Source: Candidatus Lustribacter telmatis (GTDB lineage Bacteria > Vulcanimicrobiota > Vulcanimicrobiia > Vulcanimicrobiales > Vulcanimicrobiaceae). From it: a stretch of 64,000 bases of DNA. The position numbers were made by a program, and so were the translations under genes. The notes beneath the pieces were generated by a model. That model was given only the letters and a program-made list of their open reading frames with translations, did no database searches and was not told the origin of the DNA. The stretch's first letter is position 1; each line of letters begins with the position of its first letter. The stretch spans positions 99,078 to 163,077 of the forward strand of contig PLRU01000018.1 in assembly GCA_003164045.1 (NCBI GenBank). Direction: 5' to 3'. Positions 18,011-25,613 of this stretch are shown here, one piece after another.

Positions 18011-18054
18011 TGTTTATCGTGGAACCTTTGCATTGCAAAGTTCCACGTTGAACA
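18011..18054. promoter_or_regulatory. parS-like inverted pair / hairpin upstream of cca-parA-parB
   Basis: AGTTCCACGTTGAACA at 18039-18054 differs from the parS form TGTTCCACGTGGAACA at two positions. TGTTTATCGTGGAACC at 18011-18026 is a weaker second match (13 of 16 to a parS variant). Their CGTGGAA and TTCCACG parts also make a 14-bp stem (18018-18047) with one bulged C. The spot, about 1.4 kb before parA, is where chromosomal parS sites often lie. Binding by ParB is inferred. Confidence 0.55.
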
Positions 18055-18066
18055 TTTTGCGCTAGA

Positions 18067-19464
18067 ATGACCCTCGTGGCCTCACACCCGCTCGACCGGC
18101 GCCTAACAGAGGCGCTGCCCGCGAATGCTCTGTATGCCGTGGGCGGCCGGGTCCGTGATGAGTTCCGCGCGCGCCTCGATCCCACGATTCCACCGCCGAA
18201 GGACCTTGATTACGTTGTCACCGGGATGTCCGTCGAGGCATTGGTCGAGCGGCTCCGCGCGATTGGGCGCGTCAACGTGGTCGGCGCCTCGTTTGCGGTG
18301 ATCAAGCTGTCGGCGCTCGAGGGGAACGCCGATCTGGCGCTGCCGCGCCGGGAACGCTCGACCGGTGTCGGGCATCGGGATTTTGCGGTCGAGAGCGGTC
18401 CGGACATCGGCATCGAGGATGACCTCGGCCGGCGCGACTTCCGCATGAACATGATCGCCCGGCGCATCGGGGATGACGCGATCATCGATCCGTTCGGGGG
18501 CGTGGCCGATATTCAGGCGCGCCGGATCGATATCGTCTCGCCCCAGACGTTCGTTGAGGATCCGCTGCGCCTGCTGCGCGCGGCGCAGTTCGCAGCCCGC
18601 TTCGGATTCGAGTTGAGCGATAGCGCTCGTGCGGGCATGAACGCGGCCGCCGGCCTCGTGAGCACGGTTTCGCCCGAACGGGTGTGCGAAGAACTGCTGA
18701 AACTCTTCGGCACGGCGGGCAAACCGTCGGTCGGAATCGAGATCCTCCGTACGACCGGCGTGCTGGCCCAGCTTTGGCCCGAGGTGGTTGAGGGGGTCGG
18801 CGTCGATCAGAACGAGTGGCACGCCTACGACGTGTACCGCCACAATCTCGAGACGGCCGACGCCGCCCCGCCGGGCGACGTCATCCTCCGTCTGGCCGCG
18901 CTTCTTCATGACGTCGGAAAACCGCGCACGAAGGACGGCCCTCACTTTTACCGGCACGAACACGTCGGGGCCGACATGGCTGCCGCGATGCTGGCGCGCT
19001 GGCGCTTTCCGAATGAAACGATCGACACCGTCGAGCATCTCGTGCGCTCCCACATGTACAGCGCCGACCCGGAGCTCCAACCGAAAGCCGTCCGGCGCTT
19101 CATCAACCGTATCGGTCCGGCGCATCTCGAGCGGCTCTTCGCCCTGCGCCACGCCGACATCATCGGCAGCGGCCTGCCGAAGCGTTCGCAAGAAAACGAA
19201 CGTTTCGAGGCGCGCGTCGCGGCGGTGCTCGAGGAAAAGCCGCCGCTCACGGTTCGTGACCTTGCGATCTCCGGCGGCGACGTGATTGCCATCCTGATCG
19301 AGCGGGGTGCGGCCCCTGCGGACTTCCGCGGCGACGCGCGCGTCGGCGCCACGCTGGCCGCCTTGTTCGAAGAGGTCGTCGATGATCCAACTCGGAACGA
19401 GCGGCACCTGCTGGTCGAGCGCGCTAAGCGCTTCATCGACGAGCGCTTCAGCATTGGCAATTAA
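18067..19464 (+). CDS. cca: CCA tRNA nucleotidyltransferase / poly(A) polymerase family with HD domain
   Basis: 465 aa class II nucleotidyltransferase. It shows AVGGRVRDEF at about residue 24, the DLD catalytic pair in PKDLDYVVTG, RRDFRMNMIARR and the EDPLRLLRAAQFAARFGF helix. An HD phosphohydrolase domain follows (LLHDVGKPRTKDG near 280, RHEHVGADMAA). The protein adds or repairs the 3' CCA end of tRNAs; HD-containing forms also have phosphatase activity. The gene sits between rsmG and parA, where many genomes have parA directly. The parA start lies within its last codons. Confidence 0.9.
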   Translation: MTLVASHPLDRRLTEALPANALYAVGGRVRDEFRARLDPTIPPPKDLDYVVTGMSVEALVERLRAIGRVNVVGASFAVIKLSALEGNADLALPRRERSTGVGHRDFAVESGPDIGIEDDLGRRDFRMNMIARRIGDDAIIDPFGGVADIQARRIDIVSPQTFVEDPLRLLRAAQFAARFGFELSDSARAGMNAAAGLVSTVSPERVCEELLKLFGTAGKPSVGIEILRTTGVLAQLWPEVVEGVGVDQNEWHAYDVYRHNLETADAAPPGDVILRLAALLHDVGKPRTKDGPHFYRHEHVGADMAAAMLARWRFPNETIDTVEHLVRSHMYSADPELQPKAVRRFINRIGPAHLERLFALRHADIIGSGLPKRSQENERFEARVAAVLEEKPPLTVRDLAISGGDVIAILIERGAAPADFRGDARVGATLAALFEEVVDDPTRNERHLLVERAKRFIDERFSIGN

Positions 19465-20257
19465 CGAGCATGGGACGCCGCGCATCATTGCGGTCGTCAA
19501 CCAAAAAGGCGGCGTCGGCAAGAGCACGACCGCGGTCAACCTGGGAGCCTCGCTCGCGCTCATGGGTCGCCGGGTGCTGCTCGTCGATATCGACCCCCAA
19601 GGCAATACCACGACAGGCGTCGGCATTGATAAAAATACCATCGACGCCGACTCGTATTCGGTGCTGCTCGACGGTGCGGCGATCGCCGATGTGGTCCAAC
19701 CCACCGATGTGGAAAACCTGTGGATACTTCCCGCGACCCTCGCGCTTGCCGGCGCCGAGATCGAACTCGTCACGATCGAACGGCGCGAGCATCGCCTCAA
19801 AGAGGCCTTGGCCGCGACCGGTTCCGCGTACGACATCATCATGATCGATTGTCCGCCGTCGCTTGGACTACTCACCGTCAACGCGCTGGCCGCAGCGCAG
19901 GAGATCATCATCCCGGTTCAAGCCGAATACTATGCGCTCGAAGGGCTCTCGCAGCTCACCACGATCGTCGATCGCGCCCGCGCGGGCCTCAATCCCGACC
20001 TCGCCATTCTCGGCGTGCTGATCACGATGTTCGACGGCCGCACGCGCCTCGCGGTCGAAGTGCTCGACGAAGTGCACCGCTATTTTCCGGGCCGTGTGTT
20101 TCACACGCAGATCCCGCGCAACATCCGGCTTTCCGAGGCGCCGTCCTACGGCAAACCCGCCGTGCTGTTCGATCCAAAAAGCCGTGGCGCACAAGCCTAC
20201 ATTTCACTCGCGCGCGAGCTGCTGGGCGGCATCGGTTCCGTTGAGGCCACGTCATGA
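19454..20257 (+). CDS. parA: Chromosome partitioning ATPase ParA/Soj
   Basis: 267 aa from TTG 19454, which gives MAINEHGTPRIIAVVNQKGG; the open frame further upstream is read through cca. The deviant Walker A is NQKGGVGKSTTAVNLGASLA, followed by DIDPQGNTTTG and Walker B IIMIDCPPSLG. ParA dimers bind DNA non-specifically and move ParB-parS complexes apart. It overlaps cca by 11 nt and parB by 4 nt. Identity is certain and the start is well supported by family alignment. Confidence 0.95.
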   Translation: MAINEHGTPRIIAVVNQKGGVGKSTTAVNLGASLALMGRRVLLVDIDPQGNTTTGVGIDKNTIDADSYSVLLDGAAIADVVQPTDVENLWILPATLALAGAEIELVTIERREHRLKEALAATGSAYDIIMIDCPPSLGLLTVNALAAAQEIIIPVQAEYYALEGLSQLTTIVDRARAGLNPDLAILGVLITMFDGRTRLAVEVLDEVHRYFPGRVFHTQIPRNIRLSEAPSYGKPAVLFDPKSRGAQAYISLARELLGGIGSVEATS

Positions 20258-21123
20258 GCGCGCCGAAGCGCGGGCTTGGGCGCGGGCTTGGGGCGCTGCT
20301 CGGGTCGCCGGATGCGCCGGCTACGGCGACGTCGGCTCCGGCGCCGCGCGGGCTCATCAACGCGCCGGTAGCGGCCATCTCGCCGAACCCGCATCAGCCG
20401 CGCACGACGTTCGATGCCGCGGCGCTCGCGGAATTGCAGGCGTCGATCGTCGAACTCGGCGTGCTGGTGCCGATCATCGTTCGCAAGCTCGATGGCGAGC
20501 GCTTCGAATTGATTGCCGGCGAACGCCGCTGGCGTGCCGCCGTCGCGGCCGGCCTCGCAACGATCCCCGCGCTGGTGCGCAACGCCGACGATCGTGAGTC
20601 GCTCGAAGTCGCGATCATCGAAAATCTGCAGCGCGAAAATCTCGATCCGCTGGAAGAAGCGATGGGCTTCGCGCACCTGATGGAAGCCTACGATTTCACC
20701 CAAGAAGCGGTCGCGCAGCGCGTCGGACGCAGCCGTCCCGCGATCGCAAATGCCTTACGGCTATTGGGTTTATCCGATACGATCAAAGCGCTCGTTCGCG
20801 AAGGCCGTTTGAGCGCCGGTGCCGCGCGCACGCTGCTCGCAATTCCCGAAGCGCGCCGCGAAGCCGTCGCGCAGCGCGCCGCTGCCGAAGGCATGAGCGT
20901 TCGCGCACTCGAGGCGTTGGCACGCGAGCCCGCGGCCGCAAAACCACGCGCGAGCGCGCCGGTGCTCGATGCCGAAACGGCAGCCGTCGTCGACCGCCTG
21001 CGGTATCGTCTTGCGACGCACATCGGGCTCATCCGGCGCGAGCGCGGCGGCTCCATCGAGATCCGGTTTTCCGACGACGACGAGTTGATGCGCATCGTCG
21101 ACCTGCTGCTCTCCGAGTCGTGA
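20254..21123 (+). CDS. parB: Chromosome partitioning protein ParB (CTPase, parS-binding)
   Basis: 289 aa. The N-terminus RGLGRGLGALLGS contacts ParA. ISPNPHQPRTTFD and the CTP-binding box GERRWRAAVAAGL follow, then ENLQRENLDPLEEA. The helix-turn-helix (FTQEAVAQRVGRSRPAIANALRLL) recognises parS. The C-terminal dimerisation domain ends DDDELMRIVDLLLSES. It starts inside the parA stop (ATGA). A candidate target is the parS-like pair at 18011-18054. Confidence 0.96.
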   Translation: MSAPKRGLGRGLGALLGSPDAPATATSAPAPRGLINAPVAAISPNPHQPRTTFDAAALAELQASIVELGVLVPIIVRKLDGERFELIAGERRWRAAVAAGLATIPALVRNADDRESLEVAIIENLQRENLDPLEEAMGFAHLMEAYDFTQEAVAQRVGRSRPAIANALRLLGLSDTIKALVREGRLSAGAARTLLAIPEARREAVAQRAAAEGMSVRALEALAREPAAAKPRASAPVLDAETAAVVDRLRYRLATHIGLIRRERGGSIEIRFSDDDELMRIVDLLLSES

Positions 21124-21941
21124 TGAGGCGCAACATCGCCGCCGCCGTTGCGGCCGTGGTGTTGTTCGGTGCGGCGCCCGCACCGCGCCTCGATCCGGTA
21201 CCAGAAGGAGCGCAAACGGCGCTCGTGCGGCGCTACGTTTATGCCTTGGCGGCGCAGCGGTACGCGGACGCCTATGCGTTGCTCGATGCACCGGCGCGAG
21301 CGTACTTTCGCAATGCGCAAAATTTCGCCAGCGTGTTTACCGCCGACGGTTTCACGATTGCGTCGTACGCGTTTGCCGGGACGCGCGGGAACGCCAAGTT
21401 CCGCCTCTATTTCGTGCGCGAAGACGTGCGGCTCACCGATCCCTCGCGCGACGTTGCGGCGACCACGAGCGTCACCGTACCGTACGGCGTGATCGGTTCG
21501 GATGCACGCGCGCGCATCAAAGATCTCGGCCGTCCGTGGCGCGCCGTCGCGACGTCCGCCGCAACGACGTCGGCCGGACTGCGCATCACCGTGAAGAAGG
21601 TTTCGTTCTACCAGCACGCGATCGCATGTGTGGTGACATTTGCCAATGTGGGCCACGATTTTTTGACGCTGTTGCCGTACGGGCGCAGCGTGCTGCGCGA
21701 CGATGCCGGACACGTCTACCGGCCGATCGTAAACACCGCATCGTGGAATAATACCGACCGCCGGCTGTTCCTCGGCGTGCACCTCGCCGCCGACGAACAA
21801 GTCACCGGCGTGCTCTCGTTTTCGTCGCCGCGTCTCGACGATACGGCCCGCCGTTACACGCTGACCGTCGCCCCGAACCTGCGCGCGGGCAGCGACGCGC
21901 CGTTCGCCGTCGATGTTGCGAACGTGACGACGCCGGCATGA
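21123..21941 (+). CDS. Exported protein of unknown function
   Basis: 272 aa from ATG 21123, which shares one base with the parB stop. A signal peptide is evident (MRRNIAAAVAAVVLFGAAPA). Residues ~30-110 look like an NTF2/DUF4878-type region with repeated YADAYALLDAPARAYF-style helices. The second half is beta-rich (TVKKVSFYQHAIACVVTFANVGH, YTLTVAPNLRAGS), resembling DUF4352-like immunoglobulin folds. No catalytic motif is visible. It lies between parB and thiE with 4-nt coupling to thiE, so it is co-transcribed, but its job is unknown. Confidence 0.8.
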   Translation: MRRNIAAAVAAVVLFGAAPAPRLDPVPEGAQTALVRRYVYALAAQRYADAYALLDAPARAYFRNAQNFASVFTADGFTIASYAFAGTRGNAKFRLYFVREDVRLTDPSRDVAATTSVTVPYGVIGSDARARIKDLGRPWRAVATSAATTSAGLRITVKKVSFYQHAIACVVTFANVGHDFLTLLPYGRSVLRDDAGHVYRPIVNTASWNNTDRRLFLGVHLAADEQVTGVLSFSSPRLDDTARRYTLTVAPNLRAGSDAPFAVDVANVTTPA

Positions 21942-22561
21942 GCGTGGACCCCGGCCGCTTTCGCGGCGTCTATGCGCTGATCGATCCCGCGGCGCACACC
22001 GAGCCCCTCGCCTACCTCGAGGCGTTGTTGCGCGGCGGCATTCGCCTCATGCAGATCCGGGCCAAGGGCGGCATAGCCCCGGAACTCCTACGCACGGTCG
22101 TCGCGCGCATCCGCGCTGCCGGCGGCACCGCAATCATCAACGACGACGTGGACCTCGCCCTTGAAGCCGACGGCGTGCACCTGGGTCAGGAAGACCTCGC
22201 CGGGCACGACCTTCGAGCCCTGCGGGCGCGCCTCGGGCCGCGCGCGATCGGCTTGTCGTGCGGGACGCCGGGCGAAGCGCGAGCCGTTCCGGCGGGCCTG
22301 GTCGACTATCTCGGTGCCGGGCCGATCTTCGCGACGTCCTCGAAAGGCGATGCCGGCGGTCCGATCGGGGTCAACGGCGTGCGCGTCGTCGTCGAAGCGA
22401 CGACCCTGCCGGTTGCTGCCATCGGCGGCATTGCGCTGGCCTCCCTGCCGCGCGTGCGCGAGACCGGCGCGACGATGGCGGCCGTCATCTCGGCCCTTTC
22501 CGGCGCGGCCGATCCCGAAGCCACGGCGCGCGCGTTCGTCACCGCGTGGAACAAGCCGTGA
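21938..22561 (+). CDS. thiE: Thiamine-phosphate synthase
   Basis: 207 aa TIM-barrel enzyme joining HMP-pyrophosphate and thiazole phosphate to thiamine phosphate. Motifs: GIRLMQIRAKGG at about residues 34-45, INDDVDLALEADGVHLGQEDL, IGLSCGTPGEA, LGAGPIFATSSKGDAGGPIG and AIGGI. ATGA overlap with the preceding exported-protein gene and GTGA overlap with thiD mark an operon. No TPP riboswitch was recognised upstream. Confidence 0.93.
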   Translation: MSVDPGRFRGVYALIDPAAHTEPLAYLEALLRGGIRLMQIRAKGGIAPELLRTVVARIRAAGGTAIINDDVDLALEADGVHLGQEDLAGHDLRALRARLGPRAIGLSCGTPGEARAVPAGLVDYLGAGPIFATSSKGDAGGPIGVNGVRVVVEATTLPVAAIGGIALASLPRVRETGATMAAVISALSGAADPEATARAFVTAWNKP

Positions 22562-23340
22562 CGCCGGTCGTCGCGGCCGTCGGCACGACGCACCCCTATG
22601 CTTCTGCGGGCGTGCTGCTCGATCTCATCGCGATCCGGACGCTGGGGGCCCAGCCGGTCGCCGTCGTCGCCGGGGTGAGCGCGCAAGATGCCCGGCGCGT
22701 GCTCGCGCGCGGTCCGGTCGATCCGGCGACGATCGCGGCGCAATTCGCCGCCCTCGACGGCGCGCGGGTCGGCGCGTTCTGCGTCGGCGCGCTGCTCGAT
22801 GCCGCGTCCGTGCGGGCGGTCGCGACGGGCCTCGCCCGCTATCCGGGCCTTCCCGTGATCTGCGATCCGGTCATCGCCGCGAGCGGTGGCGATCGGCTCG
22901 CCGACGATGCCACGATCGAGGCGATGCGCGCCGTGCTCTTCGCGCGCTGCACGCTGCTCACACCGAACCTCGCCGAAGCCGCGCTGCTGACCGGTAGCGC
23001 GATCGGCGACCTCGCGGCGATGCACGCTGCGTTGCCGTCCCTGCTCGCCCTCGGCTCCGCCGCCGTGCTGCTCAAGGGCGGGCACCTCGCCGGCGATGCC
23101 TGCGATCTCTTCGCCGCGGGCCACGACGTGCGCGAATTCCGCGCCGCGCGCATCCCGCTCGACCTGCGCGGCACCGGTTCGCTGCTGGCGTGCGCGATCG
23201 CCGTTCGCTGTGCGTTCGGCGATCCGTTGCCGGTTGCGATCGACGCCGCGCGCGCGTTCGTGCGCGAGCGCATCGAGCACGGTGAAACCTTTGCCGGCAT
23301 GCGCATGGCGTTCTACGGCGGCACATCCGTGCATGAATGA
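22558..23340 (+). CDS. thiD: ThiD-like phosphomethylpyrimidine kinase, divergent
   Basis: 260 aa from GTG 22558, overlapping the thiE stop by 4 nt. The ribokinase-like fold is clear: CDPVIAASGGDRLAD, LLTPNLAEAALLTG and VLLKGGHLAGDACD. Context next to thiE supports HMP/HMP-P kinase. Two usual ThiD signatures are altered: the N-terminal GGAG substrate loop reads TTHPYASAGVLLDL, and the active-site GTGC reads GTGS (DLRGTGSLLA), a Ser for the common Cys. Activity may be changed or the protein may prefer another pyrimidine. Family is sure, exact function less so. Confidence 0.78.
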   Translation: MTPVVAAVGTTHPYASAGVLLDLIAIRTLGAQPVAVVAGVSAQDARRVLARGPVDPATIAAQFAALDGARVGAFCVGALLDAASVRAVATGLARYPGLPVICDPVIAASGGDRLADDATIEAMRAVLFARCTLLTPNLAEAALLTGSAIGDLAAMHAALPSLLALGSAAVLLKGGHLAGDACDLFAAGHDVREFRAARIPLDLRGTGSLLACAIAVRCAFGDPLPVAIDAARAFVRERIEHGETFAGMRMAFYGGTSVHE

Positions 23341-23370
23341 TCTGCACGTAAACGACCGAAGCAAATAGCT

Positions 23371-24360
23371 ATGGCCCGCTCAGTCGTCTTCTCCGGTATT
23401 CAGCCCACCGGTGCGATTCACATCGGCAACTATTTTGGTGCGATCAAACAGTGGGTGGCCGGACAGGATGACGCGGAGAATATCTTCTGCCTCGTCGACA
23501 TGCACGCGCTTACCGTTCCGCAGGAACCGGACGTGTTGCGCGGCCAGATTCTCGAGACGGCGATGGTGCTCTTTGCCGCCGGCATCGATCCGGCGAAGTC
23601 GCGGCTCTTTGTGCAAAGCCACGTGCGCGAACACGGCGAACTGACCTGGTATCTGTCGTGCGTTGCGTCGATGGGTCAGCTGCAGCGCATGACGCAATTC
23701 AAGGAAAAGTCCGAGGCGCAGCGCGGTGAAGTGCGCGCGGGGCTGTTCACCTATCCGGTGCTGATGGCCGCCGACATCTTGCTCTACCGCACGACGCACG
23801 TCCCCGTCGGCGAAGATCAGAAGCAGCACGTCGAACTCACGCGCGATCTCGCGCAGCGCTTCAATGCAAGTTTCGGCGACGTGTTCGTTATCCCGGAGCC
23901 CGCGATTCCGAAAGCCGGCGCGCGAATCATGGGCCTCGACGATCCGACGAAAAAAATGTCAAAGAGCGTCCCGGGTTCGTATCATGCAATCCGCGTGCTC
24001 GATACACCGGAGCAGATCAAGAAAACCGTGATGTCGGCGCAGACGGATAGCGGACGCGACGTGCGCGCCGATCCCGCGCGGCCCGGCATCACGAACTTAC
24101 TTGGGATCTACGCGGCGGCGACCGGTGCGTCGCTCGAAGCGGCCGAGACGCACTTCGCCGACGCGCGCGGGTACGGCGATGTGAAGAAAGAGCTGGTCGA
24201 GATTCTCGTCGAGACGCTGCGCCCGCTGCGCGAACGCTATGCCGAACTCTCGTCCGATCCAACGACGGTGCGCGAATTACTGCAGCAAGGTGCCGACGCC
24301 GTTCGCCCGATCGCCAGCGAAACGGTCGACCGCGCGAAACACGCGATGGGCGTCGGCTAG
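23371..24360 (+). CDS. trpS: Tryptophanyl-tRNA synthetase
   Basis: 329 aa class I synthetase charging tRNA-Trp. FSGIQPTGAIHIGNYFGAIKQW carries the HIGH-like HIGN motif. DMHALTVPQ and GEDQKQHVELTRDLAQRF follow, and KKMSKSVPGS is the KMSKS loop. Length and ends are standard. Its TAG stop shares CTAG (24357-24360) with the stop of the convergent aminotransferase gene, so the two genes overlap tail to tail. Confidence 0.97.
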   Translation: MARSVVFSGIQPTGAIHIGNYFGAIKQWVAGQDDAENIFCLVDMHALTVPQEPDVLRGQILETAMVLFAAGIDPAKSRLFVQSHVREHGELTWYLSCVASMGQLQRMTQFKEKSEAQRGEVRAGLFTYPVLMAADILLYRTTHVPVGEDQKQHVELTRDLAQRFNASFGDVFVIPEPAIPKAGARIMGLDDPTKKMSKSVPGSYHAIRVLDTPEQIKKTVMSAQTDSGRDVRADPARPGITNLLGIYAAATGASLEAAETHFADARGYGDVKKELVEILVETLRPLRERYAELSSDPTTVRELLQQGADAVRPIASETVDRAKHAMGVG

Positions 24361-25574
24361 TCGCTGTATTTCGGTAGGGCGACGCGCATCCGGCGCAGCG
24401 CTTCTTCGAGCGTCTCGATCGTTGAAGCGTACGAGATGCGGAGATAGCCAGCGCCGGCCGCGCCGAAGCACGAACCGCCGAGGAGTCCGACGCCCGCTTC
24501 TTCGAGCAGGTAGCTGCCCAGGCGCTGATCGTCGCGCGTGATTTTCGAGATGTTCGGGAACGCGTAGAACGCGCCGTCGGGAACGAGGCAGCTCACGTTC
24601 GGCAGTTCGTTCAACCCGGCCACCAGCACGTCGCGGCGCTTGCGGAAGATCTCGTTCATCTCGACCACCGGTTCGTCCGGACCGCTCAGCGCGGCCATGC
24701 CGGCCTTCTGGATGAACGTCGACACGCACGCGTAGGTGTTGTTGGCCAGCAGCGTTGCGGCGCGCGCAATGGCCGGCGGTGCGAGACAGTACCCCAGGCG
24801 CCAGCCGGTCATCGCGTAAGCTTTCGAGAATCCGTCGACGACGATCGTGCGGTCGCGTAAGTGTTCGAACTGGGCGAACGATTCGAACCGTTCGCCGTAG
24901 ATGTTGCGGCTGTAGATCTCGTCGGTGATAACGACGAAGCGCGGAAACTTCTCGGCCAGGTCCGCGATCGCGGCGAGGTCGTCGCGCGTTAGGACCCCGC
25001 CGGTCGGATTGCTCGGACTGTTGATGATCAAGACTTTGGTGCGCGGCGTGACCTTGGCGGTGAGTTCGTCGAGATCGATGCTGAACTTGCGCGATTCGCG
25101 CAGCGGCACCGGCACCGGTACGGCGCGCAGATACTCCGCAGCGGCCGCATACGTCGGATAGGCGGGCTCGGCGTACACCATCTCGTCGCCCGGATCGAGC
25201 AGTGCGGTCAGCAGATTCCAGATGATCGGCTTGGCGCCCGGCGCGACGACCACATTTTCGGCGAAGAACGGAACGCGCAGTCCCCGGAAACGCGTCGCGT
25301 AGTCCGCGATGAGCTCGCGGAATTCCATCAATCCGGGGTTGGGCGCGTAGTGCGTGAAGTTCGCATCGATCGCGGCCTTCCCGGCGGCCTTGATGTGCGG
25401 GGGCGTATCGAAGTCGGGTTCGCCGATCTCGAAGTGAATGATGTCGCGCCCGATCGCCTGCAGCGCGCGCGCGCGACCGAACACCGTGAACGCCGCTTCG
25501 CTGCCCAGACGCGAGACGGCGCTACCGAGATGATCGTGTTCGGGCGTGATCGTAGCCATAGCGACGCGAATCAT
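24357..25574 (-). CDS. Class I/II pyridoxal-phosphate aminotransferase (aspartate aminotransferase-like)
   Basis: 405 aa. The fold-type I PLP enzyme has the Schiff-base lysine in DGFSKAYAMTGWRLGY. Upstream are GEPDFDTPPHI, VAPGAKPIIWNLLTALLDPGDE and NSPSNPTGGVLT, and an arginine in GYLRISYAS binds the substrate carboxylate. These fit the subgroup containing aspartate/prephenate aminotransferases. Start could be ATG 25574 or 25559. It follows mrdA by 37 bp, a space holding a weak terminator. Reaction class is sure; amino-acid preference cannot be read from sequence alone. Confidence 0.88.
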   Translation of the reverse strand: MIRVAMATITPEHDHLGSAVSRLGSEAAFTVFGRARALQAIGRDIIHFEIGEPDFDTPPHIKAAGKAAIDANFTHYAPNPGLMEFRELIADYATRFRGLRVPFFAENVVVAPGAKPIIWNLLTALLDPGDEMVYAEPAYPTYAAAAEYLRAVPVPVPLRESRKFSIDLDELTAKVTPRTKVLIINSPSNPTGGVLTRDDLAAIADLAEKFPRFVVITDEIYSRNIYGERFESFAQFEHLRDRTIVVDGFSKAYAMTGWRLGYCLAPPAIARAATLLANNTYACVSTFIQKAGMAALSGPDEPVVEMNEIFRKRRDVLVAGLNELPNVSCLVPDGAFYAFPNISKITRDDQRLGSYLLEEAGVGLLGGSCFGAAGAGYLRISYASTIETLEEALRRMRVALPKYSD

Positions 25575-25588
25575 TCGCCAAATGGCCG

Positions 25589-25613
25589 AAAAAAGCCCGC
25601 GTTCGGCGGCTTT
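25589..25613 (-). terminator. Short terminator overlapping the mrdA stop
   Basis: Minus strand: AAAGCC, a 10-nt loop, GGCTTT and then further Ts make a 6-bp stem with a U-run, starting in the mrdA stop codon. It is short, so partial read-through into the aminotransferase gene is likely. Confidence 0.5.

Noticed and set aside
18103-19911. 602-codon minus-strand open frame
   Set aside because: Antisense to cca and parA; no recognised domains.
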